Shown here: in pieces, positions 10,001 to 18,932 of the stretch | Numbering within the stretch: the first letter of the stretch is position 1 | Layout: each line of letters starts with the position of its first letter | Source of the DNA: Symbiodinium sp. CCMP2592 | Lineage: Eukaryota > Sar > Dinophyceae > Suessiales > Symbiodiniaceae | Reading direction: 5' to 3' | Assembly: GCA_905221615.1 (NCBI GenBank) | Contig: CAJNDT010005870.1 | Coordinates: 75,001-139,000 of the forward strand | DNA length: 64,000 nucleotides | The notes under the pieces: model-generated | Databases searched by the model: none | Told to the model about the DNA's origin: nothing | Seen by the model: the letters and a program-made list of their open reading frames with translations, nothing else | Made by a program: the position numbers and the translations under genes

Positions 10001-10782
10001 ACACTGAAAAACGTGTGATGGAGTTAACCGCTGCCTTGGACGAAGTCTTGCTAGCCGAGAGGTTGTCGCATTCCGACTGCGAGAAACTTCGGGGTAGGCT
10101 GCAGTTTGCTTCCGGCCAGTTGTTCGGTCGAAGGGCGAAGGTTGCTCTGCACCAGCTTAGCCGGCATCATGGAGGTCGGTTGAGCGAGGCCACTTCTAAG
10201 GCGTGTCGCTTCTTGAGGCGTTTGGTTTCGTCAAACCAGAGCCGCTTGATTAGTCGACAACTTGGCAATGTCGTGCATGTGTATGTGGACGCATCCTTCA
10301 GCGATGAGGGCAAGCTTTGTGGCATCGGGGGCATGGCTTATGACCATAAAGGCTCTTTGCTCCAATGGTTCGGTGAAAACCTTGATGCTTCGCTTGTTTC
10401 CCAAGTCATGACGTCTTTTGAGCGTGTCAAAGAGACCGTCATTTTTGAGCTGGAGGCTTTGGCGGTACATGTTGCGCTGAAGTGTTTCTTCAAAGCTCTT
10501 AAGGGCAAGAATGTGGTTGTGTTCACCGACAACGAAGGTGTTCACGGCGCCTTCGTGAAGTGCTGGACTGTGAGTCAGTTTGCAACGCATGTCATCGATG
10601 CGGTATGTGAGATCGAAGAAAGCCTTGGCTTTATGATCTGGTACGATCGAGTTCCATCTGCAAGTAATCCTTCGGATCCGCTTTCAAGAGGAGTGTGGAA
10701 TCTGCCGACACCTGTGCGTGTTAGGCCTGCGGCTAAGTTCTTCGAGGACCTTCTTGAAAAGTCGAAGTCACGACTGAAGTGA
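7012..10782 (+). CDS. Pol polyprotein: degenerate C5-MTase-like region, 2OG-oxygenase-like region, RT, RNase H
   Basis: The 1,256-residue Pol starts at ATG 7012. Residues 13-155 resemble a DNA cytosine methyltransferase core: SAM-loop-like LEVSPGSG (15-22), SVDR (38-41), DLCTESG (54-60), YPPSNTTSRAR (79-89) at the motif IV position, and NPESSFMW (148-155). The catalytic Pro-Cys is Pro-Ser (S82), so methylation activity is doubtful. Residues about 440-560 carry H472-x-D474...H535...R544, the iron and 2-oxoglutarate ligand pattern of Fe(II) dioxygenases. RT follows, with D861 (WDLSAAYKQ) and YFDD at 933-936. RNase H has D1093, E1146, D1173 and D1222. RT and RNase H copy element RNA; the roles of the first two regions are unknown. 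It overlaps nothing and ends 58 bp before B1. Confidence 0.85.
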   Translation: MARVKGVSLDECLVLEVSPGSGRLTACLKQRQLDNSFSVDRTAGKCCAPRIVVDLCTESGRKQFQEILTEENLMYVHFYPPSNTTSRARLRQFAGAPAILRNETHPDGVPGLGLADRTRVSDANAYLRAVAAACKTCHERGVLFSICNPESSFMWATKPLRLLLQEVPLFTTHFHLCSFESPFKKAMRMLHSLPKFLELHRPCAGGHVHKFWSKGVGCKFDRDLDFPWGLCKAMSQLLQDQLLDMGAKPLPTDLSQTTATVAAARAVAGWQSNKRVLPLVPEFKHVVNVRGSFPAASMQGLQVGCKLPASWEVPASANVDPCFVSSVPQGSKILRILTVPGEMSEDAPDNLSAAQAGRVLPSLSAPPEDAHPAEKLACIMLQWNTRFSQEEMRTLLDMLPQKHQTRARGSCDEQSNQFLCGAYAHGPMTGCKNLTRDMPWCTAVLCKHVRDNAPGFCFSAVGYLCNVRAEAHRDLHNEPGTKNLVMATHDCAGGGLWLEEAGGPVAMVVDKTQRAGRFHDLAVGRPFIFEPKRWHATQPWRGDRGVIVAYTPVGVTKLATADKGFLENLGFPLGPSSGSSDVPPRVAKVQKGSIVFGVYHEPEEFVARALSVQHPCHLESLLPSELVEAIRANHSKDVATLGRERTEMLKKWLARAEELETAEKQLKGSFSSHRRQVLCNKRLLLMKEMLDSVGHEDEDLISDLSNGFDLTGPLPRSNAFKNKYRPAAMAEETLRKSAGLVRGQVLASVKSSGDEIVDRGVLAATEKELSKGFIEGPVCASDIPADGTVTHRFGVIQGETEEGPKVRPIDNYLSSLVNSVVSQSEQVPVHTLDVVAGMLAMWLHLSPLKSLREGLVCKCWDLSAAYKQLPLSDKSFEKDSFFVIYCPRTRKHVIYKQRVMPFGAKASVTAFIRCAFGIWRLGVKMFSLVWSFYFDDFLSACKPEERRHVEVVISTLFRILGWDLSLDKLLPYDVCCKVLGIKIDVAEARLGLFKLANTEKRVMELTAALDEVLLAERLSHSDCEKLRGRLQFASGQLFGRRAKVALHQLSRHHGGRLSEATSKACRFLRRLVSSNQSRLISRQLGNVVHVYVDASFSDEGKLCGIGGMAYDHKGSLLQWFGENLDASLVSQVMTSFERVKETVIFELEALAVHVALKCFFKALKGKNVVVFTDNEGVHGAFVKCWTVSQFATHVIDAVCEIEESLGFMIWYDRVPSASNPSDPLSRGVWNLPTPVRVRPAAKFFEDLLEKSKSRLK

Positions 10783-10840
10783 TTTGCACAAGTGGTGCGG
10801 CGGCAAGTAGTGTGGGCGCTCTCAGTGCCAAGGACTGGGG

Positions 10841-11023
10841 CAGGGCAAGGCACTGCGATGCCCCAATCACGATAAAAAGGTGAGCCGCTGCGTGAGCCGA
10901 ATTTTTATTAGTTGTGAAGTATATATTCGGATGAAGAATGACATATCCCGAATTTTTATATGTATATTCTTTTGTATATATTGAATGTGGAACGCCCGGT
11001 TGACACATAAAGGGAAAATAAGA
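10841..11023 (+). repeat. split direct repeat B1
   Basis: 183 bp identical by eye to 11414-11596. Its last two bases (GA) are also the first two of A2, forming the presumed circle junction. It is AT-rich (TATATA-like stretches) in its second half. Confidence 0.95.
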
Positions 11024-11257
11024 CGCAACTCCGCGAACAGCGGATGAAGCTTTATTTTCCCCTGTGTCAAAAATTTTGGTTTGTCAAACAAACTCAAAAT
11101 TTAGGGCGTGATCTTTTGTTGAAGTTCTCTTAACCCATGACATGACAGTTCATGTTTGAGGAATCTCCATGAATCTTTACCATGCCGTCAGTTGGCTCCA
11201 CAGGGTGGTGGGAGGGTAAGAAAAAATTTCCGGCATAAGTCCGGAAAAAAGTTTTGT
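11022..11257 (+). repeat. split direct repeat A2
   Basis: 236 bp, one mismatch to A1 (2850-3085). It lies directly after B1, giving the B1-A2 junction typical of split direct repeats. Confidence 0.95.
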
Positions 11258-11413
11258 CCCACCCAGCCCGCCCTGGTTGTTTCCTGCACAAGTTGTGCTG
11301 CGAAGTTCGCTATGGTGCAAGTGGCATCTTTCTTTTCACAATACCCATTGTACAAATGAAACTTGGCGATGTTGTTGAACTGAACAAAGAGCAAGCGCCC
11401 TGGGCCCGGAGCC

Positions 11414-11596
11414 CAGGGCAAGGCACTGCGATGCCCCAATCACGATAAAAAGGTGAGCCGCTGCGTGAGCCGAATTTTTATTAGTTGTGAAGTATATATT
11501 CGGATGAAGAATGACATATCCCGAATTTTTATATGTATATTCTTTTGTATATATTGAATGTGGAACGCCCGGTTGACACATAAAGGGAAAATAAGA
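11414..11596 (+). repeat. split direct repeat B2 (right end of retrotransposon)
   Basis: Copy of B1. After ...ATAAGA at 11596 the sequence diverges from the B1/A2 junction and resumes the host exon frame (GGACCGGCTG), marking the right boundary. Confidence 0.95.
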
Positions 11597-11640
11597 GGAC
11601 CGGCTGATCTGCGTGGACCTCTTGCCGAACCGGCCATCGA
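11597..11640 (+). CDS. gene A exon, 3' half after the retroelement
   Basis: This continues the frame that ended at 2849 (RLICVDLLPNRPSIRR). The sequence then becomes AT-rich and non-coding, so an exon end near 11640 is likely. With 2760-2849 it forms one exon of at least 130 bp. The copy in this assembly should not give a normal product unless the insert is removed. Confidence 0.45.
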
Positions 11641-11707
11641 TACGAAGAAAACAATTAATTTCAAGTTTATTATGTGGTGTTCTATGTTCTAACACTGCGT
11701 GATACAG

Positions 11708-12247
11708 ACAGCTGTGAGGCAAGCGGAGTTTGCAAGAGCAGTGCAAGAGCAGCAGTTCGCCAACAGCAAGTGTGTGCTACGATATTGCGGTATCTTGTCT
11801 ACGGAGCAGCTGGACGTGAAGTCCCAGTTGAACACAGCCGTGTACAATTGGTGGGACGAGAGCTCTCAGGCTCCTCCGAAGCGCCGCCCTCGAGGTGATG
11901 ACGACAACGTTGCGCTTCCAGACCTGCAGCTGCTGGCTTGGCAGGATGGTGGAGCCATTTGCCCCCAGAGCCTTGCAGGCAAGTTCCCCAGCGGCACGGA
12001 CGAGGAATCGGAGCTGACCAAGCTTCGGAAAAGTTTCGAGAGTGAGTTCCCCCGACCCCGGGCACCAACTCGCTCCATGAGCAGCCTGAGTGTGGGGACA
12101 GACACCGGAGCGCGGGTTGCCGGCAGCTGCGACTACAGTCAAGATGGAGAGCCTTTGGATGTGCAAAGAGTTCTCGACTTGGAAGCGGTTGCAGTTGCAG
12201 ACTTCTCCGAGACCCCGCTTCTTGCTTCCATGCCATCACATTTTGCG
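11708..12247 (+). CDS. gene A, large exon
   Basis: Open for about 180 codons after ATACAG. It starts with a Gln/Ala-rich helix (RQAEFARAVQEQQFANSK), then WWDESSQ, a basic patch (KRRPRGDDD), and an acidic Ser-rich region. Composition is protein-like and the competing frames are broken. No known domain was recognised. A GT near 12248 could be the donor. Confidence 0.55.
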
Positions 12248-12320
12248 GTTTTGAATGCTCGTTGTCATGCTGTCATATCCCCGGCTCAATTTCCCGAGGC
12301 TTGGCACCACAGTTCCGAAG

Positions 12321-12446
12321 GCCGGCAAGCTGGCTGTCATGATCACGGAGAAGTACGAGATGTGGGTTGGAAATCTCACTGACTCGGAGCTGCAAACTGG
12401 CCCTTGTGAACTTTGTGGCTTTGGAACGGGAAGCTACAAGGAGATG
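12321..12446 (+). CDS. gene A, short exon with CxxC
   Basis: After CCGAAG the frame reads about 42 residues (AGKLAVMITEKYEMWVGNL, then CELCGFGTGS). The CxxC followed by Gly-Phe-Gly could be half of a zinc site. It lies in order between the flanking gene A exons. Boundaries are approximate. Confidence 0.5.
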
Positions 12447-12639
12447 ATTGTCAGATGCTCGTCGTCAGTCAGTCAGTTTCAACACATCCAAACCTTGACC
12501 GGAAACCTTATTGCCTTGCGTATTCCACCGTTACCGTGGAAGTCTGACTACTGCTAGAAGTAGCAGCAGTCATAGTAAGCGATTTTTTATTGCAGCTGTA
12601 ACTCCTCCTGTCCTTGTCTTCCTGCCACTGCTAGTACAA

Positions 12640-12962
12640 CCACTACACCACTATTATTATACCACTAGACCACTAGACCATTAAACCACTAGACTAAACC
12701 ACCATACCACTATATACCGCTACCGCTCCCAGCACCAGCGCCGCCACTACCACAACTACTACCACTACTACATCCACCACCACTACCATTACCACCACCA
12801 CTACCGCCGCCACCACTACCACTACCACTCCCACTGCCACTACCACTACCACTACCAATAGCACCACTACCACGACCACTACCGCTACCACTACCGCTAC
12901 CACTACCACTACCTTACCACTACCACTACCACTACCACTACCTTACCACTACCACTTCCACT
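12640..12962. repeat. (ACCACT)n / (CCACTA)n degenerate microsatellite
   Basis: About 320 bp made almost wholly of ACC and ACT triplets. It reads as poly-Val or poly-Thr in long but meaningless frames. It lies in an intron of gene A. Confidence 0.95.
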
Positions 12963-12974
12963 ATTACTCACAAC

Positions 12975-13186
12975 AGCGCAACCCCGGTCCCTGGTTTCTC
13001 AACCGAGTCAATGTGGCAGAAGAGCCGAGCGGCGTTGCATTTCGGATTACAGACGACCGGGAGCTGGTCGTGGTGGACAAAAAGCTCGTTCCTTTGTGCG
13101 AAGTTCTGCGGCAAGCTGCTGTGGACAACGGGCTGGCCCACGTGGACATTGAGAGCCACCTCATCGCAGCCAAGCTTGCACCGCCG
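12975..13186 (+). CDS. gene A, exon
   Basis: After CACAACAG the frame encodes about 70 residues: GPWFLNRVNVAEEPSG, an FRITDDRELVVVDKK strand pattern, then LCEVLRQAAVDNGLAHVD. Strand-strand-helix composition suggests a small folded unit, but no family was recognised. GTGACT after 13186 fits a donor. Confidence 0.55.
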
Positions 13187-13256
13187 GTGACTTGTCAGCA
13201 ATTGTGCTGACCCGCAAGCATTGGACTCCGTGTTCGTTTAGATTTGATGTGTGCAG

Positions 13257-13481
13257 GAAGGCGACAACGAGCCGCAGCCCGTGGTGTTCAGGTACAACAT
13301 CTCGGGGCTGGTTTCTTCGAAAACCAGCGTGTTCAAGCCGACCCCGCTCGATGGTGATACCGATAAGAGTTCCGTCAAGGGCGCCGTCCTGGGTGCCGCC
13401 TACAACGGCAACTACAATCAGGTCATCAACAACAAGCGAGCCAAGATCTGCTGGGAGGCTGCCTGCTATGATCCCGTGTCT
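13257..13481 (+). CDS. gene A, exon
   Basis: Starts after GTGTGCAG and ends before GTGTCTG, both plausible splice signals. About 75 residues are beta-rich (VVFRYNISGLVSSKTSVF, GAVLGAAYNGNYNQVINN, ICWEAACYD). Family unknown. The exon order and tight splice sites make this one of the better-supported parts of gene A. Confidence 0.6.
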
Positions 13482-13548
13482 GGGTTCTGTTTGATAGATT
13501 TGACTTTGATGTCAGATGTTTACTGATTTCTAATCTATTCCTGGCCAG

Positions 13549-13650
13549 GTGATGATTTCTTCCAACCCTCCACGGCTGATGCCCATCAAGCCGAAGATCT
13601 ACCTGACTGCCGTAATCACCGTTCCAGCGCAAAGCTGGTGCAAACTTTCG
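13549..13650 (+). CDS. gene A, short exon
   Basis: Follows CTGGCCAG and reads VMISSNPPRLMPIKPKIYLT and further. It probably continues the beta-rich unit of the previous exon. The 3' boundary is uncertain; the frame stops near 13654. Confidence 0.45.
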
Positions 13651-14174
13651 TGATGAGATTTTGGTTCATGCGTTGCCATCTGAACAGCCTAGGTTTTGAC
13701 AGGTCTGACTGAGCCTGCTCAGACTTGCAATTGCTCAGTCTTTCGTGAGCCTTGCAGTTACCAGTTGCATAACACACACAATAATTCCGAGGTGCTTGAT
13801 TGTGTTTCTTGGGCGCCAGTCAGTTAAAACCTGTAGTAGGTTGTTGGCACGTCGAGACGCAGCAGCAGTGGCAAGCACACTTTGCCTCAAAACGTCCTGA
13901 GTTGGGTGCTGAATGCAAGCCTTGAGTCGGTCAAGCTGTGATTCTTTATGTCATGCTCAAGGAATGTGTCAGGCGCAAGTCAGTCGTGTGTAAAATTAGG
14001 CCGAGTGGATCATCGTACAGTGTCGTGCTTAGTTCCTGAAACCACCGTAAGCCCGCCCTCGTATGCCTTTGTTTACCTCCATCGCCGAAGTCTCAGAGAG
14101 CTCGGAGGACGGATCACATAAACCCTTAATTTAAACCCTAGACTCTGTAATCTTCGAAGCCCCCTGTCGTGCAG
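13651..14174. other. non-coding, intron-like
   Basis: No coding frame is supported. A CCCTTAATTTAAACCCTAGAC-type telomere-like fragment lies near 14125, and a GTGCAG acceptor closes the stretch. Confidence 0.4.
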
Positions 14175-14745
14175 GAGCCGGAACAGCCGAAGAAAAGACC
14201 TTCTGCGCTCAAGCCCACTTCGTTCAAGCCCAGTTCCAAGAAGAAGCCCAGTGCCAGTTCCAGCAAGAAGCCAAAAGTTGCTGAGTCAGAAGCCGAAACC
14301 GAGAACCCTCTTGAGCCTGAGGAGTTGTCTGAGGACTTAGGATCCCCAGAGGAGGGTCCGGAGGAAGAAGGTGAGAGTGAGGAAATCCCCGTGCCAGCCA
14401 AGAAGCCCAGCGTGAAAAAGATCCCGAAAGAGAAGAAGAAGCCAACAGTGAAGCCGAAGGGTAGCAAAAAGGAGAAGTCAACAGAGTCGAAGCCGGAGGG
14501 TAGCCCAACGGAGGAGAAGCAGGAGGGTAGCCCAAAAGAGGAGAAGTCAAGCGCGTCGAAGCCGAAGGGTAGCCCAAAAGAGGAGAAGTCAAGCGAGTCG
14601 AAGCCGAAGGGTAGCCCAAAAAAGGAGAAGTCAAGCGAGTCGAAGCCGAAGGAAAGCAAGAAGCCACCAAGCAAAGCGACGAAGGAGCCTAAGGCCAAAG
14701 CCAAGTCGAAAGCAAAGGCAAAAGCAAAGGCGAAAGCACGCTCAG
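14175..14745 (+). CDS. gene A, lysine-rich repetitive exon
   Basis: About 190 residues after CAG. A Lys/Ser/Pro-rich start is followed by an acidic stretch, then a tandem repeat of about 15 residues (EEKSSESKPKGSPK type) at 14460-14655, then a Lys-Ala tail (KAKSKAKAKAKAKA). It resembles a disordered, DNA- or RNA-binding linker like those of linker-histone-type proteins. A similar tail occurs in gene C at 30480-30560. Function is inferred from composition only. Confidence 0.6.
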
Positions 14746-14808
14746 GACATCTTGTTTTTGAGCTCTGTATTCTTGTTTAACCATGAATTGACATCACCTG
14801 CTTGACAG

Positions 14809-14885
14809 GAGGAGAGAGCATCTGTAACCCCAGCTACTACAAAAATAACAACAGCTGGGGCATCAAAGTGGGTGGATCAGAGAAG
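14809..14885 (+). CDS. gene A, short exon
   Basis: After CTTGACAG the frame reads GESICNPSYYKNNNSWGIKV and ends before GTCAGAG. The segment is polar and aromatic. Family unknown. Confidence 0.5.
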
Positions 14886-15111
14886 GTCAGAGTGCCTCGA
14901 CAGTTGATTGATTTACCAAGCTTTTGTTCTTCAGTAAGTAACCCAAAACCTTTAACCCTATATCCTAAACCCTCTCGGTTAGAAGGTTATGCTTCAATGT
15001 TAGGGTGCCACCACAAAAGCCCCACAACTTGAACCGAGTCTATCTAAACAAAATCACCAGTAATTACGATAGTCTAGCAACCAAAATCGCGATCCTCAAT
15101 ATCCCAACTCC

Positions 15112-15340
15112 AGGTTGGGGGAGTCTTCTACGACAAAGAGGAGTCGCGAAAGGTGGCCGATGCTTGGTTACGATTTAGAACTAAGTACCAATGCCAGGCT
15201 TAGGGCTTGTAGGCTTGCAGTGAGTGTTGTTGTATGAGATGGAAAGCCAGAGCCTGAGGTAGAGGCGGTGGCTGCGCTTCGAAAGGGCGACAGTCTCGAG
15301 AGCGTTAAGCAGATGGTGGTTGCTTGGTCCAACTCTTACA
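15112..15340 (+). CDS. gene A, two short exons (about 15112-15165 and 15257-15340)
   Basis: The first piece follows CTCCAG and reads VGGVFYDKEESRKVADAW. The second reads EAVAALRKGDSLESVKQM and ends WSNS. Both are helix-like and match the reading direction of neighbouring exons. The intron between them is not exactly placed. Confidence 0.45.
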
Positions 15341-15585
15341 CTCCCTCAAGTTTGTTGCGACATAAGCCTAAACCCATCACCTGGTTTGTAAAGAACTTGG
15401 GGTGAAGCCTTGTAGTTAACCCTAAACACGTCTTTCAGCCTGTCAGCATAACCTGTGCCCTAACCCGAAGCCTAGCCCCAACCCTATAAATCGATAGCTC
15501 GTTGATGTATGCTTTTGATTTGAGGCTAAACCCTAAAACCCTAAACCTTTGAGTGTTTGTAACTGTAATGGCTTTTACATCTCAG

Positions 15586-15726
15586 GCTTCGATGATGAAA
15601 GCCTTGTTGCGAAAGAAGCTGCCACCCGCAGAACGCGACGACCCTCCCCCGGAGCCGGAAGAAGGAGAAGGAGAAGAAGAGGGTGATGCGGACGGTGAAG
15701 GTGATGATGCTGTGGTGGAAAGCTGA
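15586..15726 (+). CDS. gene A, final exon with acidic C-terminus
   Basis: After TCTCAG the frame runs 46 codons to TGA at 15724-15726. It starts ASMMKALLRKKLPPAERDD and ends in a Glu/Gly/Asp-rich acidic tail. A basic lysine-rich exon followed by an acidic tail suggests a chromatin or RNA-associated protein, but this is only a composition argument. Confidence 0.55.
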   Translation, partial: ASMMKALLRKKLPPAERDDPPPEPEEGEGEEEGDADGEGDDAVVES

Positions 15727-16319
15727 AGCTTCGAGTGCGTCACGACTGAACACACACGGCGGCCTGCAAAAAAGCCGTTGCATCACTTGCTGTGTTCTGT
15801 CCCGACTTTGAGCAAGTTCACCATTTCAACGCATGGTAAACAGACACTGCTCCTGAGTCCAAGGGCTTTCAGAGCGAGAGTCTGTGAGAGAGAGTGCGGG
15901 GCAGAGAGACAGGGAGAGGCAGGGAGAGAGGGGGACTGGAAACGAGACTGTGGGTGACTGACGAGGCTTTTGACTGCGAGCAAGTGGGAGTGAGGAAGTG
16001 AGAGAGCGAGTGGTTTGACATCAGCAGGCACCATCGTCATCACTTCTACCATTGTCATGCGCGCTCGCTGCACATTTTATTTGTTTTGAATTTTTACCGT
16101 TGGAACCATCACTCTTTCTTGGGTTTGGGATGCCGCACCCGACCCGCTCCATGCTTAGCTTGTTGTTCTGAACTAGTTTACCTTTTTAGGGTTGTGAGTT
16201 TCGTGCCCACGCCCACTGCCACCCCTCCACTCCTTTTAGGGGTTTGCACTCCTGTCAGGGGTGGGGTCAACTTTGGATGGTATTGTTTTTATTATAGCGG
16301 CAAACCCGGACCCAGATAA
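15727..16319. other. non-coding; purine-rich tract
   Basis: No coding frame is supported. Positions 15875-16015 are rich in GAGA-type sequence on the plus strand. The second retroelement fragment begins downstream. Confidence 0.4.
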
Positions 16320-18932
16320 GAACGTAAGCATCAAGCCAACAAAAGTTCGACCACCAGTTCATTTTCGACACCCGATTGCCGGGAAATTTCTTTCAAGGTG
16401 GGCCTGCGTTCCAACACCTCATCGCACCCCAGTGTGAGCAAACTCTTGTGCGAGTATGTGCGCCGGGTTGCCCCGGGCCATCCTTTCACTTCCCTGATGC
16501 TGGGCAAGAACCTCGCAGGCAAGGTGCATACCGATAGAAACAATGAGCCAGGACTACCGAATGCGGTCTTGAAGATTTCCTCCTTCGAGCAAGGGGGAGT
16601 GTGGATCGAATCACCTAGTGGCTCCGTCGCTTGTCCTGATCCTGGCCACCCCGAGCTTTTGGGAAATGTTCTTGACTTCGAGGGCCGACGAATAATCTTT
16701 GATCCGAGTGGTAGGCACTGTCAAGCTCCATGGTGTGGGGGACCCAGGATCACGCTTGTTGCCTATGCGATACGCGATCACCACAAACTTCTTGACGATC
16801 AGAAGAAACAGCTTGTAGACCTTGGTTTCGGCCTCCCTGGAAGCTCCCCAGAGTGCTGCCCAACAGCCGGTCCCGAGGCAGCCACCCGTAAGTCTGGTTT
16901 AGGCCCCAGCTCCTTGACTAAGCCACCACCTGGGATCCCGTCCTGCAGCATGCCAGAAAGTGGCCGTATGCACAAGGTGGCCGTAGGCATCCCTTGGAAA
17001 CCTCAGGAGTTCATTGAGCAAGCACTGAAAGCTGGGCACCCCCGTCACCTCTTGGACGGTGTGCCATCACATTCCAAGGCGGCCATCGACCGTCTTGCTG
17101 ACATGTCGCTTCATGAGATAGGAGCCCAACGCACCGAGAGGCTCCGGCATTGGATCAGCAAGGCCCGTGAGCTGGAGGCCGAGGAAGAGGAGTTGCGTGA
17201 CTCAATGCCGCAACATTGCAAACGTGTCCTGGGGCGGAAGCGGCTGGTCCTTTTTAGGACCATGCTCGAGGAGTGTGGCCACGAGGACCTAGAGATAGCG
17301 AATGACATCGCCAAGGGTTTTGACCTCAGTGGTGCGATCCCGAGGAATCCTGCATATCGCCCCAAGCTGTCACCTGCTTCCTTATCCGTATCTGATCTCC
17401 GGAGCTCTGCAGCTGTGATGAGGGAAGCAACTCTTCTCGCCACCAAAAGCTCCGGGGACCCCGAACTTGATGAGGCCCTCATGGCGGCCACTGACAAGGA
17501 GGTCGCCAAGGGGTGGTTACGAGGACCCATCGATCCTGCTTCGCTAGATCCTAATGCTGTCCTCTCGCGCCGCTTCGGCGTTTGGCAGGGCGGCAAGTGT
17601 AGGCCTATAGATGACTTCAAGGCCTCTGGGGTTAACTCAACGACTTCAGCCGAAGACTCGGTGACTGTGCACACGGCGGATGCAATCGCCGCTTCCATTG
17701 CCTACCGTCTCAAGCGCGACCCAAAGTGCCGACGGCACGGCGGGCTCGAGATGAAATCTTATGACTTACACAAGGCGTATAAGAATCTTCCTTTGAGCAC
17801 TTCGGCGGTGGAGGAAGCTTATCTCTCGGTGTACAACCCCCGGTCGGGGAAAGCGGAGATCTACGAGCAGTGCGTGTTGCCCTTCGGCGCTCGTGCGTCG
17901 GTCCACTCGTTCTGCAGAACTTCACTTGGCATCTGGACGATTGGGGCGATTCAGCTGGCTTTGATGTGGTCAGTGTATTACGACGACTTTGTCGGCAACG
18001 AAGTCCCGCCACTTACACGGCTCTTTGACCTTTGTGCTGAATCGCTTTTTCAGATCCTTGGCTGGGACACGTCTCCAGACAAGCCTACCATCTTCGGAGG
18101 CGTGGCAAAAGTCTTAGGCCTGGAGTTTGACTTGCGCGAATCCTACCTCGGCAACTTCTACATGAGAAATACGACGACTCGACGCGAGGAGCTGAGAGAA
18201 AGTCTTTCTTCTATCATCGAAAAAGGAGTGCTGGCTAGGAAAGACTGCGAGAGGCTGAGGGGCCGCCTGCAGTTTGCCGCCAACCAGGTTGCTGGGAAGA
18301 AGGCTGGCATCGCATTCAAGATCCTGTCCAAACATCTTACGGAACGAAGCCCGAGCATCGGAGACAATCTGAGGGCTGCACTTCTGTTCCTGAGGGACAG
18401 ATTTCTTGAAGGGCCCCCGAGGGCTCTGAGTGCCAACGTCTTGCATCTTTGGCATGTATATGTGGACGCTTCTTGTGACAACGATCGCATCGGTCTTGGA
18501 GGAGTTCTTATCTCGGACAATGGAACGAAAGTTGGGCATTTTAGCGTGTGGGCCTCTGATGAGCTACGACTTCTCGTTGGCCCCGAGAGCAAGAACCCCA
18601 TCTTCGAGTGCGAGTGTTTGGCAGTACTCATGTGCATACATGTATGGAAGGGACTCCTTAAGGGATGCAACATTGTCGTCTTCTCGGACAACGAGGGCAC
18701 TCGTGCCTGCATGATCAAAGGAGCATCAGACAACTCAGTCGGGATGCGCATTGTAGATGCCACTCATGATGCCATCGACGCCGCGAGCTGCATACCTTGG
18801 TTTGAGCGCGTGAATACCGCATCGAACATAGCAGACGATCCCTCTCGAGGAATATCTGACGAAAGCCTTGGTCAGCGTTTCGAAGTGGATGCGCTGAGCA
18901 TCGCAAAGTCTGCATTGGTTCCATGGGGATGA
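16320..18932 (+). CDS. 5'-truncated Pol of a second retroelement: 2OG-oxygenase-like region, RT, RNase H
   Basis: The frame is open from a TAA at 16317-16319 to TGA at 18930-18932 (870 residues) with no early ATG, so the 5' part is missing. It aligns in order with the second half of the Pol at 7012-10782 but is clearly divergent. The oxygenase-like ligands are kept: H70-x-D72 (HTD), H133 and R143, numbering from the first open codon. RT has YYDD at 553-556, and RNase H has VDAS, ECECLA, FSDNE and ADDPSRG. No recombinase, Gag or split repeats are found around it, so it is probably a dead fragment, although the remaining frame is unbroken. Confidence 0.85.
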   Translation, partial: ERKHQANKSSTTSSFSTPDCREISFKVGLRSNTSSHPSVSKLLCEYVRRVAPGHPFTSLMLGKNLAGKVHTDRNNEPGLPNAVLKISSFEQGGVWIESPSGSVACPDPGHPELLGNVLDFEGRRIIFDPSGRHCQAPWCGGPRITLVAYAIRDHHKLLDDQKKQLVDLGFGLPGSSPECCPTAGPEAATRKSGLGPSSLTKPPPGIPSCSMPESGRMHKVAVGIPWKPQEFIEQALKAGHPRHLLDGVPSHSKAAIDRLADMSLHEIGAQRTERLRHWISKARELEAEEEELRDSMPQHCKRVLGRKRLVLFRTMLEECGHEDLEIANDIAKGFDLSGAIPRNPAYRPKLSPASLSVSDLRSSAAVMREATLLATKSSGDPELDEALMAATDKEVAKGWLRGPIDPASLDPNAVLSRRFGVWQGGKCRPIDDFKASGVNSTTSAEDSVTVHTADAIAASIAYRLKRDPKCRRHGGLEMKSYDLHKAYKNLPLSTSAVEEAYLSVYNPRSGKAEIYEQCVLPFGARASVHSFCRTSLGIWTIGAIQLALMWSVYYDDFVGNEVPPLTRLFDLCAESLFQILGWDTSPDKPTIFGGVAKVLGLEFDLRESYLGNFYMRNTTTRREELRESLSSIIEKGVLARKDCERLRGRLQFAANQVAGKKAGIAFKILSKHLTERSPSIGDNLRAALLFLRDRFLEGPPRALSANVLHLWHVYVDASCDNDRIGLGGVLISDNGTKVGHFSVWASDELRLLVGPESKNPIFECECLAVLMCIHVWKGLLKGCNIVVFSDNEGTRACMIKGASDNSVGMRIVDATHDAIDAASCIPWFERVNTASNIADDPSRGISDESLGQRFEVDALSIAKSALVPWG

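Larger units (their letters stand above)
2850..11596 (+). mobile_element. complete Ngaro-like tyrosine-recombinase retrotransposon (DIRS order)
   Basis: The 8,747-bp element has split direct repeats: A1 2850-3085, B1 10841-11023, A2 11022-11257, B2 11414-11596. A1 and A2 (236 bp) differ at one position by eye; B1 and B2 (183 bp) look identical, so the insertion is recent. B1 and A2 overlap by GA at 11022-11023, the expected junction of a circular intermediate. No target duplication is seen, as expected for recombinase-driven integration. Coding order is recombinase (3183-5465), Gag-like (5752-6960), Pol with RT-RNase H (7012-10782). In described Ngaro elements the recombinase is 3'-most, so this order is unusual. 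A 156-bp unique spacer separates A2 and B2. Confidence 0.92.

Noticed and set aside
12694-12909. Poly-valine ORF on the minus strand
   Set aside because: Arises from the ACCACT microsatellite.
15531-15550. True telomere or chromosome end
   Set aside because: Only two or three degenerate CCCTAAA units, with coding sequence on both sides.
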